Assembly: GCA_047974625.1 (NCBI GenBank)
Contig: JBKECK010000004.1
Span: 1 to 64,000, forward strand
From: CADEDH01 sp047974625
Lineage (GTDB): Bacteria; Actinomycetota; Acidimicrobiia; Acidimicrobiales; SZUA-35
Direction of reading: 5' to 3'
Length of the DNA: 64,000 nt
Shown here: piece after piece, positions 41,753 to 49,397 of the stretch
Layout of the letters: each line of letters begins with the position of its first letter
How positions within the stretch are numbered: the first letter of the stretch is position 1
Notes under the pieces: generated by a model
Databases searched by the model: none
Told to the model about the DNA's origin: nothing
The model's input: only the letters and a program-made list of their open reading frames with translations
Translations under genes and position numbers: made by a program

Positions 41753-42624
41753 CCGGAATCGAGATCGGCCGCCGCTACGACGCAACGCCACTTGCGTTGC
41801 CGTGGCCGCGCTGCCCGCACGTGTTGATCGGTGGGGAGACCGGGGCCGGGAAGTCCGGGGTGATCAACATGACCCTCGGTGCCCTCGCCGACCAACCCGA
41901 CGTCGCGCTCTGCGGCGTCGACCTCAAACTCGTTGAACTCTCCCCCTGGCGGCCGAGGCTCACGACACTCGCCACGACACCCGGTGACGCGGATCGGCTC
42001 CTCGTCGATCTCCGGAACCTGATCCAGTACCGGGCCTCGTTGCTCGAGCAACTTGGGCTCCGAGCCTGGAACCCGGCGTTGGGGCCGTGGGTGGTCGTGG
42101 TCGTCGATGAGCTCGCCGAACTCCAGGCCCTTGACGCCGCCACGCTCGTCGCCGCCGTCGACAAGCCCGACGACGCCCAGAAGGCACTCCGCACCGGAAA
42201 GACCGGCCAACAGATACGCACCGCACTCCTCGGCTCCCTCGCACGGCTCTCCAGATTCTGCGGCGTCACCATCGTCGCGGCGACCCAGTACCCGTCGGCT
42301 GAGGTGATCGATCAGCAGATCCGCACCCAGATGACGATCAGGATCATGCTGCGGGTCAACTCGGGTGAGCAGGTCAACGTCGTACTCGGCCAGGGCTACG
42401 CCACCACCGTCGCCCCGAACTCGATCCCCGTGACCGAGCGGGGCGGGTGCTGGATCGTCGGGCTGCCTGAGTCACCAGGACCGGTTCGTGGCCGGGCGCA
42501 CTGGGCCAGCGATGACGACATCACCACCCGCGCCACATCCACAGCCCACCTGACGCCGCACCCGGCGGTCGTGTTCAACCCCAGCCACCTCACCGTCGCC
42601 GCTGGGATGGAGGTCCCGTTCTGA
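41749..42624 (+). CDS. FtsK/SpoIIIE-type DNA translocase
   Basis: A 291-residue RecA-fold motor. Walker A is HVLIGGETGAGKSGVINMTL at about residues 24-43 and Walker B is WVVVVVDELAELQAL. VTIVAATQYPSAEVIDQQIR and IPVTERGGCWIVGLPESPG match the downstream part of FtsK-like conjugative proteins. In actinomycete elements such a protein moves double-stranded DNA between mycelial cells or mating partners. No membrane helices or DNA-specific gamma domain are seen; the upstream gene may anchor it. Starts at ATG 41749 overlapping the previous stop. Confidence 0.85.
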   Translation: MTGIEIGRRYDATPLALPWPRCPHVLIGGETGAGKSGVINMTLGALADQPDVALCGVDLKLVELSPWRPRLTTLATTPGDADRLLVDLRNLIQYRASLLEQLGLRAWNPALGPWVVVVVDELAELQALDAATLVAAVDKPDDAQKALRTGKTGQQIRTALLGSLARLSRFCGVTIVAATQYPSAEVIDQQIRTQMTIRIMLRVNSGEQVNVVLGQGYATTVAPNSIPVTERGGCWIVGLPESPGPVRGRAHWASDDDITTRATSTAHLTPHPAVVFNPSHLTVAAGMEVPF

Positions 42625-43052
42625 TGGCACGCGTTTCTGCCGGGGCACACCGCGCCCGGGTCGCCCACCCCCAATCGAGGTCCATCCCAGGAGGGGACGG
42701 ACCAAGGTCCATCCCCTCCTGGGATGTGCTGGCTTCCACGCACACAGAACCCAACCCGCGCCACGACCGGAAGGTGGCCAACGACACCAAGAGAACAGCC
42801 CCGCTCTCCGTAGCCCGCCAACGCCCCTGGCCCGAACTGGCCTGGACCGCACTGCTCACCACGATTGCCGTCACGCTCGGCGCTCTCCCCACGGCCCTGA
42901 TCGCCGGACCCCACATCGCAGCGCTTGTCGGAGGGCTTCTCGGTGCATGGGCGCTCGTCGTGTGCCTGCCGGCTGTGACCGGTCGCGACTGCGTGTTCCG
43001 ACGTCACCTCGATCGCCGGCAAGGCCATGAGGGCCAGGAGCTGGACCAATGA
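42624..43052 (+). CDS. Small element membrane protein (Spd-like)
   Basis: A 142-residue protein whose ATG shares a base with the ATPase stop (TGATG). The first 65 residues are basic and polar; two helices follow at about 73-92 and 95-118 (LAWTALLTTIAVTLGALPTA and LIAGPHIAALVGGLLGAWAL). Its size and position resemble the spread (Spd) proteins of actinomycete conjugative plasmids, but no motif proves this. A 15-bp hairpin lies within its 5' end. Confidence 0.55.
   Translation: MARVSAGAHRARVAHPQSRSIPGGDGPRSIPSWDVLASTHTEPNPRHDRKVANDTKRTAPLSVARQRPWPELAWTALLTTIAVTLGALPTALIAGPHIAALVGGLLGAWALVVCLPAVTGRDCVFRRHLDRRQGHEGQELDQ
42683..42726. other. 15-bp perfect hairpin inside the small membrane-protein gene
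   Basis: Arms 42683-42697 and 42712-42726 (CATCCCAGGAGGGGA and its complement) are exact, with a 14-base loop; AGGTCCATCCC occurs twice on the top strand around it. It could be an attenuator, a protein-binding or transfer-related site. Function unknown. Confidence 0.7.
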
Positions 43053-44407
43053 CCGACCTGCGCACGGACGACGAGCTGGAGCAGTTGGTGCTGCTGCCGT
43101 ACTTCCCCAGAGATGGGCGGTCTGCGCCCCGTAGGGCCGAGGCCGGAGGCGGGAGCGTTAAGCGGGAGCCGCAGGCCGAAGGCGCCGCCGCAGGCGGCGG
43201 CGCAGGCCGCCCCTTGGTAACTACTGCGAATAGCTCTTCAAGGACCCAGCGCCGGTCAGAGGCCCGGCGGCTTCGCCGGTCGATGGACCAGTCCCAGGCG
43301 CTGATCCGGGACACCTGCGGTGATCTGGCGGAGGCGAAGCGGATCGTGGCGTGTGGTCGTCGCCCGATCGGTAGCGGTAACCCGACGATCTCCCGGCTCG
43401 ACGGGAGGGCCTACGCCTCCGGGCTCCAAACGTGCGGCTCGGTGTGGGTGTGCCCGGCGTGCTCGTTCAAGATCCGGGCCAAACGAGCAGCCGAGATCAG
43501 CACCGCAGTAGCGGAACACGTTCGGGCTGGTGGCGGGGTGCTCCACGTCGTGGTGACGATGCCCCACCGAGCCGAGGAGCTGCTTCGGGACACCTGGAAG
43601 GTGATCTCGGACTGCTGGGCGCACGTCACGTCCGGCGGTGGGTGGAAGACGTTCAAGGAACGCCACGGCGTCGTCGGGTTCATCCGCTCCGCCGAGGTCA
43701 CCCACTCCTTCGCCTCAGGTTGGCATCCGCACTGCCACATCCTGCTGTTCGTCGACCAGCCAATGTCACCGGTCGAGAACGACACTGCGTTCTACCAGGT
43801 CAGGGCGGCGATCCGGCACCGATGGTGCCACCGGATGGCGACCAAGCACGGCCGCACGATGTCGGAAGAGTTCGGCATCCGGGTCGACCCCGTCAAGCCA
43901 GACGACGCCGACGGCTCCGGGCAGTACTTGACCAAGGCCGGGTACGAGATGGCCATGCTCGACACCAAACTCGGCCGTACCGACGGGCACCGCACCCCGT
44001 TCGCTGTCGCCCGTGACGCGTCCGAAACCGGTGACATGGCCGACATCCACCTCGTGCGGGAATGGGTTCGAGCCTCACACGGCAAACGCTCGATCACCTG
44101 GTCCCACGGCCTACGCCACCACTTCGGCCTCGGCACCGACCGAACCGACGAAGACCTCGCCTCAGAAGAAGCCGGCGGCGAAACCATCACCCAAATCGAC
44201 CGCGAACTCTGGCGCCAGATCGTCGCCCGCCGCGACGGCGCCCGAGCCCGGTTCATCGGCTGCTTCGACCACGAATCGACCGACGACGGCCTCAAACGAG
44301 CCGTCGAGTTCTTGTCCAGCCTCGGCCTAGCGGCCGTGGTTGACAGATCCAGCCCGACACCCCTGCTCGGGCTCCAACCCACCCAACAGGAGACACAACA
44401 ATGCTGA
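43049..44407 (+). CDS. Rolling-circle replication initiator (HUH endonuclease, RepSA-like)
   Basis: A 452-residue initiator. The HUH metal-binding motif is in FASGWHPHCHILLFVD (His226, His228 and His230). Candidate catalytic tyrosines lie in GQYLTKAGYEM (Tyr293 and Tyr299). A zinc-type CxxC is in VWVCPACSFKIRAKR. This arrangement matches Rep proteins of actinomycete plasmids and AICEs such as pSAM2. It nicks the element's double-strand origin to start replication. ATG 43049 overlaps the upstream stop (ATGA). Residues 25-70 are low complexity and encoded by a G/C-rich palindromic stretch that may itself hold the origin. Confidence 0.86.
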   Translation: MTDLRTDDELEQLVLLPYFPRDGRSAPRRAEAGGGSVKREPQAEGAAAGGGAGRPLVTTANSSSRTQRRSEARRLRRSMDQSQALIRDTCGDLAEAKRIVACGRRPIGSGNPTISRLDGRAYASGLQTCGSVWVCPACSFKIRAKRAAEISTAVAEHVRAGGGVLHVVVTMPHRAEELLRDTWKVISDCWAHVTSGGGWKTFKERHGVVGFIRSAEVTHSFASGWHPHCHILLFVDQPMSPVENDTAFYQVRAAIRHRWCHRMATKHGRTMSEEFGIRVDPVKPDDADGSGQYLTKAGYEMAMLDTKLGRTDGHRTPFAVARDASETGDMADIHLVREWVRASHGKRSITWSHGLRHHFGLGTDRTDEDLASEEAGGETITQIDRELWRQIVARRDGARARFIGCFDHESTDDGLKRAVEFLSSLGLAAVVDRSSPTPLLGLQPTQQETQQC

Positions 44408-44796
44408 GCACCAAACCCATCGACACCAACCAGTTGACGTTCCGATACTCCGGTGCCGCCGAACACTACGAATACGACCGCGCGACCGAACGACGAGCCA
44501 CCGAACAGACGAGAGACGAAGACACCGGCTACCCCCTCTGGAAAGTCCGCTGCGTCGCCGTCTACAGGACGGGCGGGGAGCACGGTGAAATCACCGTGAC
44601 CGTCCCGCATTCGGAGCCACCGGCGGCCGAGTTCGACTCCGAGATCGCCTTCACTGGCCTCACGGTCAAGGACTGGTCGATCAACGGCAACCAGGGCCAG
44701 ACCTGGCACGCAGCCAGCTTCAAGTCCGCAAGGCCCACAGTCCCGCCATCGGAAGCGGCCGGCAAGAAGACGGCGAGCAACGGCGCTGCGGCCTGA
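44401..44796 (+). CDS. Small conserved element protein, Pra-like
   Basis: The 131-residue protein overlaps the end of rep by 7 bases. Its central part (YDRATERRATEQTRDEDTGY, PLWKVRCVAVY, EITVTVPHSEPP, EIAFTGLTVKDWSINGNQGQ) resembles in layout the pSAM2 replication/integration/excision activator Pra and similar small proteins next to rep genes. The likeness is recalled from pattern (RDxxTGxPxW, FxGLTV) and was not tested by alignment. If right, it would help activate element replication and excision. Confidence 0.5.
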   Translation: MLSTKPIDTNQLTFRYSGAAEHYEYDRATERRATEQTRDEDTGYPLWKVRCVAVYRTGGEHGEITVTVPHSEPPAAEFDSEIAFTGLTVKDWSINGNQGQTWHAASFKSARPTVPPSEAAGKKTASNGAAA

Positions 44797-44809
44797 CCGG
44801 TACGCCACA

Positions 44810-44873
44810 GACCAGCACGAACGGCGCATCCCATCGGCGAAGTGGGAGCCGGGTTCGAGCCCCGGGCTGGTCA
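44810..44873 (+). other. Truncated tRNA-like structure upstream of the excisionase gene
   Basis: A 7-bp acceptor-like stem (GACCAGC at 44810-44816 with GCTGGTC at 44866-44872) abuts a perfect T-arm (CCGGG, loop TTCGAGC, CCCGG, 44849-44865), followed by an A discriminator and no CCA. A third stem (CCCAT/GTGGG, 44830-44834 with 44842-44846) and 7-base loop CGGCGAA sit at the anticodon place, but the D-arm is almost absent and U33 is G. The total length is 64 bases. It could be a relic, a minimal tRNA-like RNA, or chance. Confidence 0.5.
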
Positions 44874-44903
44874 CGAGATCACCACCACCAGGAGGACTGA
44901 GCG

Positions 44904-45089
44904 ATGGACGTCAAGCTTGTGTACACCGTGCGCGAAGCCGCTGAGCTGCTCTGTATCGGCTACAGCACTGCTCGGGAGCGGATCGCTTCCGGGGAGCTTC
45001 GATCGTTCAAGGACGGGAGCCGCCGGCTGATCACCGGAGAAGACCTCGTCGCCTACGTGAAGGCCCGACAGCGAGAGACGGCGGCCTGA
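44904..45089 (+). CDS. xis: Excisionase (MerR-like helix-turn-helix)
   Basis: A 61-residue winged-helix DNA-binding protein of the excisionase class: YTVREAAELLCIGYSTARER, IASGELRSFKDGSRRLIT and EDLVAYVKARQ. It ends one base into the integrase start (TGATG). In related elements it bends DNA at the attachment sites and turns the integrase towards excision. GGAGG lies 8 bases upstream of the ATG. Confidence 0.9.
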   Translation: MDVKLVYTVREAAELLCIGYSTARERIASGELRSFKDGSRRLITGEDLVAYVKARQRETAA

Positions 45090-46189
45090 TGGCCAGGCGG
45101 TCGGCCCAGGACGGCACGATCTTCCAGGACAAGAACGGCCGCTGGAACGCGATGATCGAGTTGCCCCGTGGTCCGAACGGCAAACGCCAACGGCGCCTCC
45201 GACGAGCGCGAACCAAGGCGGAAGCCAAAGCCAGGCTCGACGAGCTTCGGGAAGAGCTGCGACTGACCGGCACCGTCTCCGACGCCAATCGCACCATGGC
45301 CAAAGCCGTCGACGCCTTCCGCGACGGCCGACCGCCCTCACCGAACGACGATTGGCTCCTGGGACTCGTCGTCACCGGCATCGGCGGCCGCAAGGTCAAG
45401 CGCCTGACGGTCGACGACTGCGACCGCTTCCTGGCAGAGTGCGCCGACGGCTCCTACGGCAACCGCCCAATCGGCGCCAGCCATCTCCGGCGGGTGAAGC
45501 AGCGGCTGACTGCCGTGCTCCGCAATGAACAGCGCCTCGGCCTCGTCCTGCAGAACGTAGCCGAAGTGGCCAAGCTCCCTGCCACGAACGTCGAGCCGAA
45601 ACAGCGCCGCTCACTCACGATCGACGAACTACAGCGCCTCCTCCTGGTCGCCGACGGCGCCATTGGGGTCCTCATCGATCTCTGCGGCAGAAACGCCCTA
45701 CGACCAGCCGAAGCTCGGGCCCTCCGATGGCAGGATCTCGACCTCGACCGAGGCGAACTACAGGTGTCTGGCCAGATGGACCGCGCCAACACCCGAGGCC
45801 CCGTCAAGCGAGCGGCCAACGCCGCTCGAGCCATAGGCATTGACGGCTCGACCATCGACCGTCTCAAGCTCTGGCGGGACGGCCGGTCCGCCCTTCAAGC
45901 CGAAGCCCGCTCTGCGTGGATCGAACACGACTTCGTCGCCGTCGGAGGCACCGGCCAACCGATCGGCCGAGAGGCCTTCGCCATCGCCATGCGACGGCTC
46001 TGTTCGGAAGCCGACATCGAACCCCACGCCACTCCGTACGAACTCCGCCACACCGCTATCAGCCTTCAGGCCGACGCTGGCCGCACCAGTTGGGAGATCG
46101 CCGACTGGGCGGGCACGAGCGAAGCCATGATCAGCTCGCGGTACCGGCACCGACTCCGACGTGTCTCGAAGATGCGCCCAGTGTCGTAG
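45089..46189 (+). CDS. int: Tyrosine site-specific integrase
   Basis: A 366-residue phage-type integrase. An N-terminal arm-binding region (DGTIFQDKNGRWNAMIELPR) and a SAM-like core-binding domain (about 95-165) precede the catalytic domain. Catalytic residues: Arg205 in NALRPAEARALRW, Arg320 in TPYELRHTAISL, and nucleophile Tyr352 in MISSRYRHRL. The first His of the HxxR box is Tyr, and the usual GH before the Tyr is GT (DWAGTSEA), both departures from the commonest pattern. The gene sits 0.8 kb from tRNA-Ser(GGA), its presumed target. Confidence 0.9.
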   Translation: MARRSAQDGTIFQDKNGRWNAMIELPRGPNGKRQRRLRRARTKAEAKARLDELREELRLTGTVSDANRTMAKAVDAFRDGRPPSPNDDWLLGLVVTGIGGRKVKRLTVDDCDRFLAECADGSYGNRPIGASHLRRVKQRLTAVLRNEQRLGLVLQNVAEVAKLPATNVEPKQRRSLTIDELQRLLLVADGAIGVLIDLCGRNALRPAEARALRWQDLDLDRGELQVSGQMDRANTRGPVKRAANAARAIGIDGSTIDRLKLWRDGRSALQAEARSAWIEHDFVAVGGTGQPIGREAFAIAMRRLCSEADIEPHATPYELRHTAISLQADAGRTSWEIADWAGTSEAMISSRYRHRLRRVSKMRPVS

Positions 46190-46557
46190 GTCCATCCGCC
46201 ATCTAATCCCGAAACGATATTTCAAATACAGCTCTCCACAAAGAGAGGAGAAAACTGTCTCAAAAACTATCAAGGATACAAGAAACTCGACAACCACCAC
46301 CGCCACGACGAACCCAACGGCCGTGAACGGCCTAGAAGCCAGCCTTTTCACCAGCAAGGGCGAAACTGCGGCAATCAAGACGCCAAGCAAAGCCGCCCCC
46401 GTGACTACGTCATAAATAACACAAGATCGCCCACCTCGGGAGCCCTCGGTGCAACCGAACTTGAATGAGAATCCGATCCCATAGGCCACAAAGATCCCCC
46501 AAGAAAGAGGACCGCCCCGAGAATCCACGCACCGCGAGTTGTCGTCTCAGTAGTCAT
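46190..46557 (-). pseudogene. Small membrane protein gene, frameshifted in a run of five C
   Basis: From ATG 46557 the frame reads MTTETTTRGAWILGAVLFLG, then shifts at the five-C run 46496-46500 (five G on the coding strand) to continue GIFVAYGIGFSFKFGC, VVTGAALLGVLIAAVSPLLV and VVVVEFLVSLIVFETVFSSL. Joining the frames makes a proper first membrane helix. Alternatively translation begins at GTG 46528 with an unusual polar start. Past 46190 the frame continues antisense into the integrase gene and looks non-coding. A/T content is higher than in neighbours. Function unknown. Confidence 0.5.
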
Positions 46558-46943
46558 AGGGACCAGCTATCACGTCCAGACCAAGAACTCCGACTCAGGA
46601 TGACTGAAAGCTGAAGGTACCGAGAATCGCAGTCGATGTCGAGAGCCCTGCACGATCTAAACCAGATTAAGGCGACCCTCAGGCAAAGGTGCGATCACGG
46701 GTGAGGGGGATCGCACTTGGCCGTTGGAACCTTCGCAGCCAACAGATCCGGGTCTACCGACGAACCTCGACTGCGAAGACGGGCCACGCCCAAGCGGTGC
46801 GAAGCCGATGCATCAATCGCAACCCTGGCAACGAGTGATCGATCGAGTTCGCCATTCAAACGCCCCGACGAACTGCCGATCATGCTTCACCAGCTACGGG
46901 CTGTGTCGGCCCCAGGTGCAAACCACTCGGCGAAGCCTCCGGG
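46558..46943. other. Non-coding right flank of the element
   Basis: I see no convincing gene. The short open frames here show neither consistent codon bias nor recognisable motifs. The right end (46944-47020) contains GGCTATC twice and ATGGCTATCAC, a motif also found just inside both left ends (37257 and 38563). Such repeats near attachment cores are candidates for integrase or excisionase arm sites. Confidence 0.5.
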
Positions 46944-47021
46944 GGCTATCAAAATGGCTATCACCCGCCCCGAGCCCTCAGAGGGCATGAACCCGCCGCA
47001 GCGCTCTGGCTAGGCATTTCT

Positions 47022-47109
47022 TGGCGGAGGAGGTGGGATTCGAACCCACGGACCCTTGCGAGTCACACGCTTTCCAAGCGTGCCGATTCGGCCGCTCTCG
47101 CACTCCTCC
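47022..47109 (-). tRNA. tRNA-Ser (GGA), integration target
   Basis: On the minus strand the acceptor stem GGAGGAG (47109-47103) pairs with 47032-47026. The anticodon loop is CTTGGAAAG with anticodon GGA. There is a long serine-type variable arm, the T-loop is TTCGAAT, and CCA is encoded at 47024-47022. The 3' half was restored by the integrating element, so the gene should be functional. Confidence 0.95.
47024..47079. repeat. attR: 56-bp core within tRNA-Ser(GGA)
   Basis: This copy is identical to 38414-38469. It spans the tRNA 3' end through the T-arm, variable arm and anticodon loop, and ends in the anticodon stem. Confidence 0.92.
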
Positions 47110-47187
47110 CGAATTGCCCGGCGCCGAGGTCGAACCGGACAGGACCGACCAACCCAGGCACCGAAGGCGATAGGATAGCGGACGTCG

Positions 47188-47330
47188 CATCTGCTCTGGC
47201 AGGTGATGGTCGGGTCCTGTGCAACGGTAGCTCGTGAACCGAGTCAGGGCCGGAAGGCAGCAGCTCTCAGCGATTCCCATCGTGTGCCGCAGGTCGCCTG
47301 GCCATCACTTGCGAGGGCAGATGCCGTTTT
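47188..47330 (+). ncRNA. ffs: Signal recognition particle RNA (4.5S type)
   Basis: The universally conserved SRP tip loop is present (GTCAGGGCCGGAAGGCAGCAGC near 47246, shown in two parts: GTCAGGGCCGGAAG and GCAGCAGC). The long closing helix pairs GCATCTGCTCT (47188-47198) with AGGGCAGATGC (47314-47324), followed by CGTTTT. The mature RNA may be shorter at both ends. It guides membrane and secreted proteins to the translocon with Ffh. Location just upstream of dnaX is typical for actinobacteria. Confidence 0.9.
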
Positions 47331-47394
47331 GCCGCCCCCCGGATCCCGGATTGGCCGTCCGGGGGTGGCCGAGGACGGAAGATAGGCTCGGACC

Positions 47395-49377
47395 GTGGCC
47401 TACCAATCGCTCTACCGGCGCTACCGATCGCGCACGTTCGCCGAGGTTCTGGGCCAACCCCACGTCACCATGGCCCTGCGGACCGCGGTGGCCGAGGGCC
47501 GCCACGGCCACGCCTATCTGTTCAGCGGCCCCCGGGGCACAGGCAAGACGTCCACGGCCCGGGTCCTGGCCAAGGCCCTGAACTGCGAGAACCTCCAGGG
47601 CGGGGAACCGTGTTGTGCCTGCGCCAGCTGCCGGGCCATCGAGGACGGCACCTCGTTCGACCTGCACGAGTTGGACGCCGCCTCCCACAACAAGGTCGAC
47701 GACATCCGCGATCTGATCTCCAAGGTCCACCTCGGGTCCCCCGGTCGCACCAAGGTGTACATCCTCGACGAGGTCCACATGTTGAGTTCCGGGGCGGAGA
47801 ACGCCCTGCTCAAGACCCTGGAGGAGCCACCACCCCACGTGGTGTTCGTGCTGGCCACCACCGAGCCGCAGAAAGTGGTGCCCACCATCCGCAGCCGGTC
47901 CCAGCACTTCGAGTTCCATCTCCTCCCGGCCGAGGTGCTGGCCGACCATGTGCGGTTCGTCATCGCCGATGCCGGCCTCGAGGTGGATGACGACGCCATC
48001 GACTACGTCCTCCGGCAGGGCGGCGGCTCGGCTCGTGACACCCTGTCGGCCCTCGACCTGGTGGCCGCGGCCGGTGGCGTCCCTCGGGGCGACGATGTGG
48101 CCGCCTCGGTCCTCCAGGCCGTGGCCGATCGTGACCCGGGCGCGGCCATCGCCGCCGTCCAGGAGGGCCTGGAGATCGGTCGGGAGCCCCGCACCATCGG
48201 CGAGGACACCCTCGGTCTGCTGCGCAACGCCTTTCTCGCCTCGATGGGGGCCTCTCTCGCCCACCTCAACGACCGAGGCCAGGAGCTGGCCCAACAGGTC
48301 GGCTCCACCCTGGGTCCCGCCGCCGTCACCCGGTCCCTCGAGCTGATTGGCACCGCCCTGGTGGAAATGCGGCAGGCACCCGACCCCCGGGTGCCCCTCG
48401 AGGTCGCCCTGCTCCGCCTGACCCGGGCCGAGCTGGACCGGTCACCCGGCGCCTTGGTGGCCCGCATCGACCAGTTGGAACGTCAGGTCGCCGAGCTGCT
48501 GGCCCGGGGCCCGGCATCGGCGCCGGCCGAGGCCTCCGCCCCTTCCCACCTGGCTCCACCGGCCCCGGCCGCCCCCACCCCCCAGGACCCGGCGGCATCG
48601 TCGGCCCCACCCGCCCCGGGCGCCCGGGGTCCGGCGACATCGCCGGCAGCGTCACCCGGCCCCGACACCGGCCCGGCCACCGGGGCCCCGGCCGGCCCCG
48701 ACACTGAACCGGCCGCACCCAGCCAGGGCCGCCGGACCGGCTCGGCCGAAACCGCCGCTCGCCCCACCCCACCGGCCGAGGCGCCCGCCCCACCCCCTCG
48801 CCGCCGCCCGCCCGAGGGGAGCGGCCGCCGACCGGCGCCCCCCGACGGCCCCGGTCCCGCCGTCACGAACGGTCGCCGCGCCCGGACACCAGCCGAGACG
48901 AGTTCGAGCCCCGTCCCCGACGGGCCGACGCCGGCCCAGGCGGCCCCGGTCGTCATCGACCTGACGTCGGCCACGGCCGCCCTGGCCGACCAGCTCGACG
49001 ATCTGTCCCAGCGGGCCCGGGTCCGCTTCAAGGGAGGCCGGGTTCTCGACGTCACCGACTCGACGATCCGTTTCGGGGTACCGAACAGCATCCACCGCGA
49101 CCGTTGCCGGGAGGTGACCGGTGAGGTCGAACAGGCACTGTCGGCCCATTTCGGCGGTCCGGTCAACGTCGACGTGGTGGTGGACGACGAGTCGACGGCC
49201 CCGCCCGATCCGGCCAAACCCCGTCCCCAGGCGCCGCCGCCCTCCGATCACGACGAGGCCGACGACATCGGCCCGATCGACCAGCTCGACGACGCCACCG
49301 ACCACACTGGCACCGGAGTCGACCGGCTGACCCGGGCGTTCCCCGGTTCACAGGTCATCGACAACCCGACCGACTGA
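47395..49377 (+). CDS. dnaX: DNA polymerase III subunit gamma/tau
   Basis: Clamp-loader ATPase of 660 residues. Walker A is LFSGPRGTGKTSTARVLAKA, a four-Cys zinc module follows (ALNCENLQGGEPCCACASC), the DExx box is YILDEVHMLSSGAENALLK, and the SRC-like sensor is FVLATTEPQKVVPTIRSR. Domain III is helical to about residue 365. The C-terminal third is Pro/Ala-rich (370-520) before a conserved tau tail (VRFKGGRVLDVTDSTIRFGV). No A-rich slippery site is apparent, so a short gamma form by frameshifting is not indicated. Begins at GTG 47395. First gene of dnaX-ybaB-recR. Confidence 0.96.
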   Translation: MAYQSLYRRYRSRTFAEVLGQPHVTMALRTAVAEGRHGHAYLFSGPRGTGKTSTARVLAKALNCENLQGGEPCCACASCRAIEDGTSFDLHELDAASHNKVDDIRDLISKVHLGSPGRTKVYILDEVHMLSSGAENALLKTLEEPPPHVVFVLATTEPQKVVPTIRSRSQHFEFHLLPAEVLADHVRFVIADAGLEVDDDAIDYVLRQGGGSARDTLSALDLVAAAGGVPRGDDVAASVLQAVADRDPGAAIAAVQEGLEIGREPRTIGEDTLGLLRNAFLASMGASLAHLNDRGQELAQQVGSTLGPAAVTRSLELIGTALVEMRQAPDPRVPLEVALLRLTRAELDRSPGALVARIDQLERQVAELLARGPASAPAEASAPSHLAPPAPAAPTPQDPAASSAPPAPGARGPATSPAASPGPDTGPATGAPAGPDTEPAAPSQGRRTGSAETAARPTPPAEAPAPPPRRRPPEGSGRRPAPPDGPGPAVTNGRRARTPAETSSSPVPDGPTPAQAAPVVIDLTSATAALADQLDDLSQRARVRFKGGRVLDVTDSTIRFGVPNSIHRDRCREVTGEVEQALSAHFGGPVNVDVVVDDESTAPPDPAKPRPQAPPPSDHDEADDIGPIDQLDDATDHTGTGVDRLTRAFPGSQVIDNPTD

Positions 49378-49397
49378 CCGAACGACAGGAGATCACC

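Larger units (their letters stand above)
38414..47079. mobile_element. AICE-like integrative element in tRNA-Ser(GGA), 8.7 kb
   Basis: The element is bounded by 56-bp identical copies of the tRNA 3' half; the intact tRNA lies at the right end next to the integrase. On the plus strand from 40518 it carries tightly overlapping genes: two small unknowns, FtsK-like ATPase, small membrane protein, HUH replication initiator, Pra-like protein, excisionase and integrase. Left of these, on the minus strand, are vapBC (toxin broken), cutA and an XRE regulator. Content and order fit actinomycete integrative and conjugative elements, which replicate by rolling circle and transfer double-stranded DNA with an FtsK-like protein. 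Mobility is inferred, not shown. Confidence 0.85.

Noticed and set aside
46717..47013. 98-codon open frame beside the tRNA-Ser(GGA)
   Set aside because: No ribosome site, motif or codon bias, and it runs through the element's right-end repeats.
47395..49377. Possible programmed frameshift in dnaX giving a separate gamma form
   Set aside because: No A-rich slippery heptamer with a following hairpin is evident. The GC-rich frame is continuous to the tau C-terminus.
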